Source: Catellatospora paridis
GTDB lineage: Bacteria > Actinomycetota > Actinomycetes > Mycobacteriales > Micromonosporaceae
Assembly: GCF_009720365.1 (NCBI RefSeq)
Contig: NZ_WBZD01000017.1
Coordinates: 248,001 to 312,000, forward strand
DNA: 64,000 bases
Direction: 5' to 3'
Positions 16,832 to 26,342 of this stretch are shown piece after piece (within the stretch, counting starts at the first letter, position 1; every line of letters starts with the position of its first letter). The translations under genes were made by a program, and so were the position numbers. The notes beneath the pieces are model-generated. The model searched no databases. It worked only from the letters and a program-made list of their open reading frames with translations, and was not told where the DNA came from.

Positions 16832-19195
16832 ATGCCGGCCGCATCGGCGACATCGCGGCTATGGACCTTGAGCCAGTTCGTGCTCAAGGTCCATAGCCGT
16901 TGTGACCTGGCGTGTGATCACTGCTACATGTACGAGCACGCCGACCAGAGCTGGCAGCGGCGGCCCAGAGCGATGTCCCCGGAGACTTTGCGGGTCACCG
17001 CTGAGCGAATCGCCGAACACGCGGCCGCGCACCGGCTCCACAGCGTCCGGGTGGTGATCCACGGTGGCGAGCCGCTCCTGCTCGGACCCGCCACGCTGGG
17101 TGAGCGACTGGCCGGTCTGCGTGCCGCGATCGATCCGGTGACCAAGCTCGACCTTCGTATGCAGACCAACGGCGTGCTGTTGTCCGAGGCCTTCTGCGAG
17201 GTGCTCGCCGAGCACGATGTCATGGTCGGCGTCTCGCTCGACGGCGACCGCGCCGCCAACGACCTGCATCGCCGCTACGCCAACGGCGCCAGCAGCTACG
17301 ACAAGGTCCGCAATGCCCTGGCGCTGCTGCGTCGTCCGGAGTACCGGCGGCTCTACGCGGGCATTCTCTGCACGATCGATGTTCGCGCGGACCCGATCGC
17401 TGTGTACGAGGCCCTGCTCGCCGAGGAGCCGCCGCGCCTCGACCTGCTGCTGCCGCATGCGACCTGGGACGCGCCGCCACTGCGGCCCGACGGCGACCGC
17501 ACGCCGTACGCCACCTGGCTGCGCCGGATCTACGACCGGTGGACCGCGGACGGCCGCCCGGTCCCGATCCGGATGTTCGACTCCGTCCTGTCCACCGCCG
17601 TAGGCGGTCCCAGCGGCGGCGAGCAGCTGGGCCTGGACCCGGTGGACCTTGCGGTCGTGGAGACCGACGGCGAGTGGGAGCAGGGCGACTCACTCAAGAT
17701 CGCTTTCGAGGGCGGTCCCGCCACCGGGCTCACCGTGTTCACGCACAGCGTGGACGAGGTCGCGGTCCTACCCGAGATAGTCCGGCGGCAGGGCGGTGTC
17801 GAGCAGCTCAGCGCCGAGTGCCAGGCGTGCCCGGTGGTGCGCCAATGCGGTGGCGGGCTGTTCGCTCACCGATACCGCACCGGCAGCGGTTTCGATAACC
17901 CGTCCGTGTTCTGTGCGGATCTGAAGGAGTTCATCCAGATCATGAATACCTCCGTCGCACCAGCGGCCGGGTCTGCCGCCGCGCTGTCCGGCGCAGATCC
18001 GCTGTCCGAGCTGATCGACCAGATCGGATCCGGGTTCGGTGACGAGGCAACCATGCTGGAACTCGCCGACACCCAGCTGCTGATGACACTCAAGCTGTTG
18101 AAGCGGGTGGCGGACGCTGGTCCACACCCGTACGCCGGTGAGGGCTGGAAGGTGCTGCAGTGGCTGGACGGTGAGCACCCGGAGGCGGTCGGCGCGGTGC
18201 TGGCCCACCCCTACGTGCGGGCATGGGCGGTGCGCTGCCTGACGGCCCGTGAGGAAACGGCTCCCGCGGCCATGGCGCTCGCTCCGCGCGGCGGAACCGG
18301 GCGCGACGACGCCGGCTATCTGAACTCCCTGGCCGCTGCTGCCGCGTTGCGCGCTGGGCTGGAGACGGAGCTGCAGGTGCCGGTCTTCGCAGGCCGAGTG
18401 CACCTGCCGACGGTGGGCACCGGGTATCTGCCTTCGCCGGCGGGCGACGTTGCGCGGCTCTCGTCGACCGGGCGGGGATTCATCCTGCGCGCGGGGACCG
18501 TCGAAGTGGACATCGACGACATCGCCACGGCCGGTCTGGCGTGGCAGCCCGCGCGGTTGCTGGAGACCGCCGGACTGGCCGTGCTCATCGAGGACGGCGA
18601 TCCCTACCGGGACTGCCACCAGTGGACGCCCGCTGAGCGGATCTCCGCGGCGGAGGACCTGTGCTGGCGCGAGCACCTCACGCAGGCCTGGCGGCTCATC
18701 CGCGACGACGCCGCGGAGTACGTGCCGGGTCTGCAGCTCGGGCTGCGTACGGTGGCGCCGCTGGTGGCCGAACCGGGCGGACTGATGCGGGCCTCCACGT
18801 CCCGGGACGCCTTCGGCTCGGTGGCCTCGGTGCTGGCCGAGCCCGCCGAGCTCGCGGTGATCCTGGTGCACGAGTTCCAGCACGGGAAGCTGGGCGCGCT
18901 GCTGGACATGTGCGAACTGCTCGATCCGCGTCGCACCGAGCGGTTCGTCATTCCGTGGCGGGCGGATCCGCGCCCGCTGGAGGGCGTGCTGCAGGGTACC
19001 TACGCGCACATCGCGGTGGCGGACATGTGGCGGCGCCGCGCGGATCAGTCCGCCAAGGCGCGCGAGCACTACCTGGACTATCGTGCCTGGAGCGAGGCGG
19101 GGCTGGACGTGCTGCTGCGCAGCGGTGCGCTCACCGCGCCCGGCGCGCGGCTGGTGGAGGCGATGGCCCGGGCGGTGGCCGGATGGGCGGTCTGA
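16832..19195 (+). CDS. fxsB: FxsB radical SAM/SPASM cyclophane-forming maturase with HEXXH extension
   Basis: 787 residues. C24-x3-C28-x2-C31 in CDLACDHCYMYE binds the radical-SAM iron-sulfur cluster. The SPASM-type cysteines are in CQACPVVRQCGGG and FCADL, near 330-370. The second half is the HEXXH-containing extension typical of FxsB; H680-E-F-Q-H684 (HEFQH) keeps the metal-binding pattern. The enzyme uses S-adenosylmethionine to form a carbon-carbon crosslink in the FxsA C-terminus. The first ~23 codons overlap a perfect 18-bp hairpin. The stop overlaps the AAC(3)-like gene by 13 nt. Confidence 0.92.
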   Translation: MPAASATSRLWTLSQFVLKVHSRCDLACDHCYMYEHADQSWQRRPRAMSPETLRVTAERIAEHAAAHRLHSVRVVIHGGEPLLLGPATLGERLAGLRAAIDPVTKLDLRMQTNGVLLSEAFCEVLAEHDVMVGVSLDGDRAANDLHRRYANGASSYDKVRNALALLRRPEYRRLYAGILCTIDVRADPIAVYEALLAEEPPRLDLLLPHATWDAPPLRPDGDRTPYATWLRRIYDRWTADGRPVPIRMFDSVLSTAVGGPSGGEQLGLDPVDLAVVETDGEWEQGDSLKIAFEGGPATGLTVFTHSVDEVAVLPEIVRRQGGVEQLSAECQACPVVRQCGGGLFAHRYRTGSGFDNPSVFCADLKEFIQIMNTSVAPAAGSAAALSGADPLSELIDQIGSGFGDEATMLELADTQLLMTLKLLKRVADAGPHPYAGEGWKVLQWLDGEHPEAVGAVLAHPYVRAWAVRCLTAREETAPAAMALAPRGGTGRDDAGYLNSLAAAAALRAGLETELQVPVFAGRVHLPTVGTGYLPSPAGDVARLSSTGRGFILRAGTVEVDIDDIATAGLAWQPARLLETAGLAVLIEDGDPYRDCHQWTPAERISAAEDLCWREHLTQAWRLIRDDAAEYVPGLQLGLRTVAPLVAEPGGLMRASTSRDAFGSVASVLAEPAELAVILVHEFQHGKLGALLDMCELLDPRRTERFVIPWRADPRPLEGVLQGTYAHIAVADMWRRRADQSAKAREHYLDYRAWSEAGLDVLLRSGALTAPGARLVEAMARAVAGWAV
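16856..16899 (+). repeat. Perfect 18-bp stem-loop in the first codons of fxsB
   Basis: Arms 16856-16873 and 16882-16899 are exact reverse complements (CGGCTATGGACCTTGAGC and its partner) around an 8-nt loop. The structure starts 24 nt after the fxsB ATG and 29 nt after the fxsA stop. It could slow transcription or translation between precursor and maturase, making FxsA more abundant than FxsB; that role is inference. Confidence 0.8.
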
Positions 19196-19992
19196 CCGCG
19201 ACGCGGCTGCGCACGGCCCACGATCAGGCGAGTCTGGTGCGGGATCTGGCCGCGCTGGGCCTGCCCGCGGGGCGGGACGTGTTGATCCACTGCTCCCTGC
19301 GGCGGCTCGGCCGGGTCGACGGCGGGCCGGCTGCGCTGCTGGACGCGGTACGCGAGGTCATCGGTCCGCGGGCGACGGTCGTCGTGCCGACGCAGACGGC
19401 GGACAATTCAACGACGAGTCGCGCATTCCGCGTGGCCACCGAAGGCATGGACGCCGCCGGTCGGGCCGCATATGAATCGGCGTTGAAAGGCTTCGACCGC
19501 GATGCGACTCCATCGTATGGGATGGGCGCGTTCGCCGAACACGTGCGGCGTCATCCCGGCGCGATGCGCAGTGCCCACCCGCAGACCTCTTTCGCCGCAC
19601 TCGGTCCCCGTGCGGAGTCGCTGACGGCGGGGCACCTCATGGAGAGCCATCTGGGCGAGCAGTCCCCGCTGGCGGGTCTGTATGCGGCCGGTGCGGTGAC
19701 CCTGCTGCTCGGCGTCGGCTACGAGGCCTGCACCGCCCTTCACCTGGCCGAATACCGCCTGCGCACCCCCCGGCCGACCCGGTGGTACCGGTGTTATGTC
19801 AACGTCGGGGGCCGGCGCGTGGGACACGACTTCCTCGGGGCCGATCTGGACGACAGCTCATTCCCGGAGCTGGGCGCGGCAATGGACGGCAGACCATTCG
19901 TGCGCCGTAGGGCGTTCGGCGACGCCGAGGCCAGGCTCATCGACATCCGTGCCGCAGTGGATTTCGCCGCCGACTGGTTGAGTGATCGTTAA
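19183..19992 (+). CDS. AAC(3)-family acetyltransferase of the Fxs cassette
   Basis: 269 residues with the aminoglycoside N(3)-acetyltransferase fold signature: VLIHCSLRRLGRVDGG near the start, then HPQTSFAALGPRAESLT and SPLAGLYAAGAVTLLLGVGY, with TALHLAEY closing the acetyl-CoA site. The family moves acetyl from acetyl-CoA to an amine. The 13-nt overlap with fxsB and the cassette position argue for a role on the Fxs product or a linked metabolite rather than dedicated antibiotic resistance; this is inference. The cassette then has a 194-bp gap before fxsC. Confidence 0.85.
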   Translation: MGGLTATRLRTAHDQASLVRDLAALGLPAGRDVLIHCSLRRLGRVDGGPAALLDAVREVIGPRATVVVPTQTADNSTTSRAFRVATEGMDAAGRAAYESALKGFDRDATPSYGMGAFAEHVRRHPGAMRSAHPQTSFAALGPRAESLTAGHLMESHLGEQSPLAGLYAAGAVTLLLGVGYEACTALHLAEYRLRTPRPTRWYRCYVNVGGRRVGHDFLGADLDDSSFPELGAAMDGRPFVRRRAFGDAEARLIDIRAAVDFAADWLSDR

Positions 19993-20186
19993 GTTCATTC
20001 ATGTACAGACGTAGATATCGGCACTAGACTATTCCCTCTATGCTGGCGCGTAGCCGGATGACGGGAGTGCCGAATGCGCGGCGGGACGTCCACGGCTGCC
20101 CAGGTGTCCCGATCGTCGTGCCACAGCGCCGGCGGTGAGGCACCACGGGCCGCGCAGGCCGACCGCCCGCGCGAGTGGGCGGGCTC
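19993..20186 (+). promoter_or_regulatory. Probable internal promoter before fxsC
   Basis: 194 bp between the AAC(3)-like gene and fxsC, less GC-rich in its first 60 bp (TAGATATCGGCACTAGACTA). TAGACT near 20023-20028 fits a -10 hexamer. No strong terminator stem is seen, so read-through plus a second promoter is likely. Confidence 0.35.
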
Positions 20187-21422
20187 GTGACGGCCGCCGA
20201 ATCCGCGCCGGAGATATGTTTCTTCCTCAGCTACGCCCGCCCGCCGTCGGCGGCGGGCGAGCACTGGGTGCGCATGTTCTTCAAGGAGCTGCAGGCGCAG
20301 GTCGCCCACGAGGCGCGCCGGGCGGGCCGGCTGCAGCCGGGCGGGGAGCTCGGGCAGGGGTTCGCGGACTTCCTGCCGCGCGGACCCGAGCGCGACACCG
20401 CCGTGGCACGGGCCCTCGGCTCCGCCCGGGTCCTGGTCCCGCTGTACTCGCCGGAATATCTCGAACGTTCGACGACCCGCCGGGAGAGGGCCACCTTCCT
20501 GCAACGGGTGATGAACGGGTCGGACAGCCCGCCCTGGTGGCGCATCCAGGCGGTGCTCTGGACGCCGGTGAGCGCCACCGGGCACGTCTCCGACCTGTCC
20601 CGGTCGCTGGAACTGGGCGAGGACTTCCCGGAGTACGCCCGGCACGGGCTGGAGGCGATGCGCCGGCTCAGCGAGCACCGGGAACACTACGACGCGGTGG
20701 TGCGGCGGCTCGCCGGACGGATCGTCGCCGCGGCGCACCAGCCACTGCCGGTCGCCGCCGAGCCGGTCGCCGAGGCCGAGCTGCCGGGCGAGGCGCCCGC
20801 GGACGCCACCACGCCGTTCGTGATCGCCGTGGTGGCACCCTCGGAGGGGGAGCTCCCGGCGCAGCGGCTGCCCGCCTGCTACGGGTTGCACAGCGTGCTC
20901 TGGCGGCCGTACCGCACCAGCCAGCTGCTCGGCATCGCCGACCGGACGGCACAGGTCGCCCGGCAGTTCCGGATGCCGGACCGGATCGTCGACTTCGCCG
21001 ACCGGGATCACCTGCTCGTGATGTATCCGGGCGTGATCCTGATCGACCCGTGGATCCTCGCCCGCGAGGACGGCCGCAGGCGGTTGCAGGCCGCCGTCGA
21101 GATCGCGGTGTCGCGGCAGTGGGTGACCCTGATGGTCGTCGTCGACCGCAACGACCCGCAGTACGCCGGACGTGGCTCGGATCTGGCGCGGGAGGCGATG
21201 AGCATGGCGAGTGCGGCACAGGGCAGCAAGCTGACGCGTGAGGCACTCGAGTTCGAGCAGAACATCAGCAAGGTGGTGGCCCGCAACCGGCGGCGTTACC
21301 TGAGCGAGCGCCCCCCGCCCGACGGGCCGCCACCGACGCCGCGACCGCGGCTGCGCGACCCGGACGACACCGGCGACCCGGCCGACCCCGGGCCGGACCC
21401 CACTGTGGGAGAGGACCGATGA
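20187..21422 (+). CDS. fxsC: TIR-like protein FxsC
   Basis: 411 residues from GTG 20187 (GTG 20175 is possible). The N-terminal part reads ICFFLSYARPP and later SARVLVPLYSPEYLE, with WWRIQAVLWTPV, the TIR-like pattern of FxsC proteins. The C-terminal part (~200-375) is the family-specific FxsC domain, followed by a Pro/Asp-rich tail. TIR-like domains bind partners or hydrolyse NAD; no clear catalytic Glu could be assigned, so an adaptor role is as likely. Its stop overlaps the fxsT start in an ATGA. Confidence 0.85.
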   Translation: MTAAESAPEICFFLSYARPPSAAGEHWVRMFFKELQAQVAHEARRAGRLQPGGELGQGFADFLPRGPERDTAVARALGSARVLVPLYSPEYLERSTTRRERATFLQRVMNGSDSPPWWRIQAVLWTPVSATGHVSDLSRSLELGEDFPEYARHGLEAMRRLSEHREHYDAVVRRLAGRIVAAAHQPLPVAAEPVAEAELPGEAPADATTPFVIAVVAPSEGELPAQRLPACYGLHSVLWRPYRTSQLLGIADRTAQVARQFRMPDRIVDFADRDHLLVMYPGVILIDPWILAREDGRRRLQAAVEIAVSRQWVTLMVVVDRNDPQYAGRGSDLAREAMSMASAAQGSKLTREALEFEQNISKVVARNRRRYLSERPPPDGPPPTPRPRLRDPDDTGDPADPGPDPTVGEDR

Positions 21423-24400
21423 CAGACAATCGCGACGGTCAGGTTGTCACCTTCTACTCCTACAAGGGCGGCACCGGCCGCACCATGGCGCTGGCCAACG
21501 TCGCCTGGATCCTGGCCGCGAACGGCAAGCGGGTCCTGGTGGTGGATTGGGACCTCGAGTCGCCCGGGCTGCACCGGTTCTTCACCCCGTTCATCGGCGC
21601 CACGGTGCTGTCCAGCACCGGCGGGGTGATCGACTTGATCCGCGACTACGAGTGGGCGACCACCCGGGAAGGGCGCCGCCAGGGCGAGAGCGGCACCTGG
21701 CACGAGCGCTACGGGTCCTATGCCAGCGTGCAGAAGTACTCGTTCTCGCTGGACTGGCGCCGCTTCCCGCCCGGCGGGACGCTGGACTTCCTCTCCGCGG
21801 GCCTGCAGAACCACGAGTACGCCTCGACCCTGGCCGGGATGAACTGGGACGACTTCTACGAGAACCAGGACGGCGGCCAGTTCTTCGACGCGCTGCGCGC
21901 GGACATGAAGCGGCACTACGACTACACGCTGATCGACAGCCGCACCGGCCTGAGCGACGTCGCCGACATCTGCACCATCCACCTTCCGGATGTGCTGGTC
22001 GACTGCTTCACCCTCAGCGACCAGGGCATCGACGGCTCGGCGCAGGTGGCCCGGACCATCCAGGGCAAGTACGGCGAGCGCAACATCCGGATCCTGCCGG
22101 TGCCGATGCGGGTCGACCCGGCGGAGAAGGGCAAGGCGGACGCCGGGCGCACCGTCGCCCGGCAGCGGTTCACCGGCCTGCCCGCGGACATGTCCGATGC
22201 GGAGCGGCACGCGTACTGGAGCGCCATGCAGGTGCCGTACCAGGCCTACTACGCGTACGAGGAGTCGCTGGCCACGTTCGGCGACGACCCGGGCGCGCTG
22301 GGCACGCTGCTGCATTCGTACGAGCTGCTGACGTCGCACATCACCCTGGGCGAGGTCGCCGAGCTGCCGCCGCTGGAGGACGCGGTACGCAGCCGCGTCG
22401 CCGCCCGCTTCGAGCGCCGTCCCACCGCCATCGAGGACGAGGTGAGCCTGCGTTACGCGCCCGAGGACCAGGTCTGGGCGGAGTGGATCGAGAACATGCT
22501 GGTCGCCTCCGGCATGCGGGTGAACAACCCGTGGGCGTCGGGCACCGAGGACGGTGAGGACGCGCCGGCCGGCTCGGCCCGTACCATGACCATCATCTCG
22601 CAGGCCAACGCGGACGACGAGGCTGCCGTGGTGTCCCCGGACCACCACACCTCCCGGGCGCCCCTGGCGGTGTACGTCGCCGACATCCCGCCGCTGCTCA
22701 ATGTCCCGATCTCGCACTCGGCGTTCCTGGCCGGAGTCACCGCCACCACCGCCGCCGAGCGGGTCATGGCGCTGGTCGGCCGGACCGTCACCGAGGCCGA
22801 GGAACTGCTGGCGGGCAGCCCGCGCTATCCGGGCGAGGACAGCCGGGTGTTCAACGTGCCGGCGCGAAACACCCGTTTCACCGGCCGCGAGGGCGACCTG
22901 CGCAGGCTGCGTGCCCAGCTGCGGGCGCGGGCCCGGGCCACCGTGGTGCTGTCCGGCGCGCAGCCGATCGCGTTGCAGGGCATGGGCGGCATCGGCAAGA
23001 CCCAGCTGGCCATCGAGTACGCCCACCGGTTCCGTTCGTCCTACGACGTCGTCTGGTGGATCAACGCCGATCAGGTCGGTGACATCGAGAGCTCGCTGGT
23101 GGACCTCGGCGGGCAGCTGAGCATCCCGATGGAGTCCTCGACGCCGGAGAACGCCCGCGCCGTACTGCAGGCGCTGAGCCGCGGCAAGCTGCGCTGGCTG
23201 CTGATCCTCGACAACGCCGAGGATCCGGATGCGATGGAGCGGCTGCTCAAGTACACCCAGGGCCGGGTGCTGATCACGTCGCGGAATCCGTCCTGGGGCG
23301 AGTGGGCGACGCCCATGCAGGTCGACGTGTTCCAGCGGCGGGAGAGCGTCAACCACCTCAGCCAGCGTGTGCCGTCGATCGTGCCCGACGAGGCGTACCA
23401 GATCGCGGAGCTGCTCGGCGACCTGCCGATCGCGATCGCGGCCGCGGGCGCCTGGCTCGCCGACACCGGCACCCGTCCGGAGGAGTATCTGCGGCTGATC
23501 CAGAGCCGTGGCGCCAGCGCCGTGCTGGAGGCCGCGTCCGAGGAGGTCGAACGCACCTGGGACCTGTCGCTGAGCCGGCTTCGCGAGCGTTCGCAGGCGG
23601 CGTACCGGCTGTTCCAGCTGTGCTCGGTGCTGGCACCGGAGATCTCGCTGGAACTCATCTACAGCGACCGGCTCGCCGCCGCGCTGGAGCCGTTCGACCC
23701 CAGCGTCACCGAGCCCATGGTCCGGCAGTCCCTGGTGCAGCAGATCAACCGACTGGCGCTGCTGCGGGTCGACCAGCGCGGCGAGAGCGGCCAGGGTCGC
23801 GACCGCGGCGGTCACATCCTGGTGCACCGGGTCGTGCAGCACGTGGTCCGCTCCCGGATGACCGAGCAGGAGGTCGTCGAGGCGCGCCGGCAGGTGCAGC
23901 AGGTCCTCGCGGCGGCCCGTCCCGACGGCGAGGTCGACGACCCGAAGACGTGGCACCGGTTCCGCCTGCTGTGGCCGCATCTCGACGTGTCCGATGCGAT
24001 CAACAGCTCGGACGAGGGCGTGCGACGGCTGCTCATCGACCGCCTGCGCTACCAGTGGCTGCTGGGCGACCTGGCCTCCGGCCGGGTCCGCGGCGAGCAG
24101 ATCAGCCAGAACTGGGCGGCGCGCCTGGACACGCTCACCGACGAGGCCGAGCGCACCCGACTGCTGCGACAGCTGCTCCACCTGCGCTTCAACCTGGCCA
24201 ACATCCTCCGCGAGCAGGGCCTGTTGGAGGAGGCGAAGGCCATGAACGAGGCGGTGCTGGCCGAGCAGGAGCGCCTGCTCGGTCCCGAGCACCCGCACAC
24301 GCTGATGACCGCGGGCGGTCTGGCCGCGGACCTGCGCGGCCTCGGCCGCTACCAGGAGGCGCTGGAGCGGGACACGGTCACCTACGGGTCCTGGCTGGAG

Positions 24401-25363
24401 AGATTCGGCGACGACTACCCGCGCACTCTCGCCGCGCTCAACAACCTCGCCACCACCTACCGGCTCATGGGCGACTTCCGCGCCGCCCGCGACCGTGACG
24501 AGCAGGTGTACCGGCGTAGCCGGATCGTGCGCGGGGAGAGCCACTTCAACACCCTCAACTCGCTCGGCAACATCGCCCGCGACGTGCGGGACGGGGGCGA
24601 CTACGAGCGGTCGGTGGCGATGCTGCGCACGGTGCACGAGTCGTACGTGGCCGTGCACGGCGAGGAGGCCAAGGGCGTCCTGATCGCGCTGTCGAACCTG
24701 GCGATCTCGCTGCGCAGCGCCGGCCACATCGAGGAGGCGCTGGACCTGCACGAGAGGGCGTACGAACGGCTCAACGAGCGGGTCGGCCCGGAGAACCCGG
24801 ACACGCTCACCTGCCGGCTCAGCCTCGCGCTGAGCCTGCTGGTGCAGGAGGAGAACGCCCGCGCCGAGCGGGAACTGGAGGCGCTCACCGAGAAGAACCG
24901 GGAGAACCTGGGTCCCCGCCACCCGCACGTGCTGGTGTGCCAGTACAACCTGGCCATCGCCTACCGGGTGTCCGGCAAGCCGGAGCGGGCGGTGGAACTG
25001 GCCCGGACCGCGGCCGACGGCCTCGACGAGGTGCTGGGCCGGATGCATCCGTATGCGCTGTCGGCGCAGATGAACCTGGCCATCTGCCTGGCTGCCACCG
25101 GCGCGGTCGAACCGGCCGCGGTGCTGCTCGACGAGGTCTCCGCGAGGATGGCGGAGGTGCTCGGCCCCGAGCACCCGAACACGCTTCGGTGCGTGGGCAA
25201 CCGCGCGCTGGTGGCCGCCGACCGCGGCGAGGCCGACGCCGAGGCGCAACTCGCGCGGGTCCTGGAGCGCCTGGTGAAGCGGGTGGGCCCGACGCACCCG
25301 ATCATCGAGGCACTGCGCCAACGGCGCTACCTCAACCGCATCATCGATCCGCACCCGCTGTGA
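21419..25363 (+). CDS. fxsT: FxsT: KGG-ATPase, TIR-like, NB-ARC and TPR protein
   Basis: 1314 residues, in order. (1) ParA/MinD-like ATPase with deviant P-loop K16-GGTGRT and VDWDLESPGLH (~1-300). (2) TIR-like region beginning VSLRYAPEDQVWAEWIE (~342-450). (3) NB-ARC STAND domain with P-loop GMGGIGKT near 521 and Walker B LLILDNAED near 595 (~480-780). (4) Kinesin-light-chain-type TPRs, each ~42 residues with LxxLGxYxEAL-like helices (~915-1290). This matches the FxSxx-COOH system tetratricopeptide protein. STAND proteins switch state on signal binding; here it presumably links FxsC and the peptide to a response, which is inference. Convergent with an alpha/beta hydrolase gene. Confidence 0.9.
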   Translation: MTDNRDGQVVTFYSYKGGTGRTMALANVAWILAANGKRVLVVDWDLESPGLHRFFTPFIGATVLSSTGGVIDLIRDYEWATTREGRRQGESGTWHERYGSYASVQKYSFSLDWRRFPPGGTLDFLSAGLQNHEYASTLAGMNWDDFYENQDGGQFFDALRADMKRHYDYTLIDSRTGLSDVADICTIHLPDVLVDCFTLSDQGIDGSAQVARTIQGKYGERNIRILPVPMRVDPAEKGKADAGRTVARQRFTGLPADMSDAERHAYWSAMQVPYQAYYAYEESLATFGDDPGALGTLLHSYELLTSHITLGEVAELPPLEDAVRSRVAARFERRPTAIEDEVSLRYAPEDQVWAEWIENMLVASGMRVNNPWASGTEDGEDAPAGSARTMTIISQANADDEAAVVSPDHHTSRAPLAVYVADIPPLLNVPISHSAFLAGVTATTAAERVMALVGRTVTEAEELLAGSPRYPGEDSRVFNVPARNTRFTGREGDLRRLRAQLRARARATVVLSGAQPIALQGMGGIGKTQLAIEYAHRFRSSYDVVWWINADQVGDIESSLVDLGGQLSIPMESSTPENARAVLQALSRGKLRWLLILDNAEDPDAMERLLKYTQGRVLITSRNPSWGEWATPMQVDVFQRRESVNHLSQRVPSIVPDEAYQIAELLGDLPIAIAAAGAWLADTGTRPEEYLRLIQSRGASAVLEAASEEVERTWDLSLSRLRERSQAAYRLFQLCSVLAPEISLELIYSDRLAAALEPFDPSVTEPMVRQSLVQQINRLALLRVDQRGESGQGRDRGGHILVHRVVQHVVRSRMTEQEVVEARRQVQQVLAAARPDGEVDDPKTWHRFRLLWPHLDVSDAINSSDEGVRRLLIDRLRYQWLLGDLASGRVRGEQISQNWAARLDTLTDEAERTRLLRQLLHLRFNLANILREQGLLEEAKAMNEAVLAEQERLLGPEHPHTLMTAGGLAADLRGLGRYQEALERDTVTYGSWLERFGDDYPRTLAALNNLATTYRLMGDFRAARDRDEQVYRRSRIVRGESHFNTLNSLGNIARDVRDGGDYERSVAMLRTVHESYVAVHGEEAKGVLIALSNLAISLRSAGHIEEALDLHERAYERLNERVGPENPDTLTCRLSLALSLLVQEENARAERELEALTEKNRENLGPRHPHVLVCQYNLAIAYRVSGKPERAVELARTAADGLDEVLGRMHPYALSAQMNLAICLAATGAVEPAAVLLDEVSARMAEVLGPEHPNTLRCVGNRALVAADRGEADAEAQLARVLERLVKRVGPTHPIIEALRQRRYLNRIIDPHPL

Positions 25364-25382
25364 GGCGGCGGTCGGGTCGGGA

Positions 25383-26342
25383 CTATCGGTGCAGGTAGTC
25401 GGGCTGCGCGGTCAGCCAGGCGAGAATCTCCGGCAGCACCTCGACCGCGCCGAAATGCGCGGTGTCGGTGCGCACCTGGACCTCGGCGTGCGGGATCTGC
25501 CGTGCCAGCCAGCGGGTGTGCCCGGCGGGGGAGAAGGTGTCGTCCTCGCCGTGCCACAGTTTCACCGGTCCGCCGATGGTGTCGAGGTTGAAGCCCCAGT
25601 CCTCACGAAAGGCCAGCACATCGTCGAACCACCCGTACGGACCGCCGCGCAACGCTTCGGTGTAGGTGGCGGCGAGCAGGCGCCGGATGGCGATCCGGTC
25701 GACGAAGCGCCGGTCTGCCTCGGCCATCTGGCTGCGCAGCATCTCCAGCAGGCTCTCCGGGTCGTGCAGCACCCGTTCCGCGCGCAGCCGCAGCCGCTCG
25801 GCGAGGACGGCCAGGTCGTTGTCGGCGGTCTCGTACTCGTGCACGTTGTCCTGGGCCATGCCGTCGAACCAGTCCAGGCCCTCGGCGTTGGACGGCGCGA
25901 TGCCGACGAGCACGGCGGTCCGGTGCACCCGCTCGGGCAGTAGCGCCGAGCAGGCCAGCGCGTGCGGCCCACCGCCGGAGCGGCCGACCACGGAGAACCG
26001 GTCCAGGCGGAGGTCGTCGGCGATCGCGGCGACGTCGGCCGCGGCGTCGGCGACGCGCCGGCCGGGGTGCCGGTTCGAACCGCCGTATCCCGGCCGGTCA
26101 TAGCAGATCAGCTTGATGCCGAGCCGGTACAGCACGCTGCTGCGCGGTTTGGGCCCCTGCCGGGAGCCGGGTGTGCCGTGCAGCAGGAAGACCGGTGATC
26201 CGTTCGGGGCGCCCGAGACGCTCACCTGCAACAATCTGCCGTCTGGAAGGACAACTTCATGCTCGGTCAGTCGTTGGTGGTGCAAACCTGGAGTCCTCCG
26301 TTTGTCTTCCTCGACGACAGTGACGAAGTGAGGGTCTCTCAT
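25383..26342 (-). CDS. Alpha/beta hydrolase, divergent paralogue 1
   Basis: 319 residues from ATG 26342 (ATG 26405 would add 21). Oxyanion region HGTPGSRQG, nucleophile Ser in VVGRSGGGPHALA, acid Asp in LWHGEDDTFSP and His in TAHFGAVE form a full catalytic set. It shares many blocks with the neighbouring hydrolase (DRPGYG, VADAAADVAAIAD, GRSGGGPHALAC, FDDVLAFR versus IDDVLAFR), showing a local duplication with inversion. Substrate unknown; esterase, lipase or proline-iminopeptidase-like activity is possible. Its stop is 20 bp from the fxsT stop. Confidence 0.8.
   Translation of the reverse strand: MRDPHFVTVVEEDKRRTPGLHHQRLTEHEVVLPDGRLLQVSVSGAPNGSPVFLLHGTPGSRQGPKPRSSVLYRLGIKLICYDRPGYGGSNRHPGRRVADAAADVAAIADDLRLDRFSVVGRSGGGPHALACSALLPERVHRTAVLVGIAPSNAEGLDWFDGMAQDNVHEYETADNDLAVLAERLRLRAERVLHDPESLLEMLRSQMAEADRRFVDRIAIRRLLAATYTEALRGGPYGWFDDVLAFREDWGFNLDTIGGPVKLWHGEDDTFSPAGHTRWLARQIPHAEVQVRTDTAHFGAVEVLPEILAWLTAQPDYLHR

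Noticed and set aside
19183-19992. Calling the AAC(3)-like gene an aminoglycoside resistance determinant
   Set aside because: Its coupling to fxsB and cassette position argue for a pathway role; resistance cannot be deduced from sequence.
21296-25354. A 1352-codon open frame antiparallel to fxsT
   Set aside because: Its translation is Arg/Gly/Val/His-rich with no domain pattern; it is the complementary-strand shadow of a high-GC gene whose plus-strand product has clear P-loop and TPR motifs.
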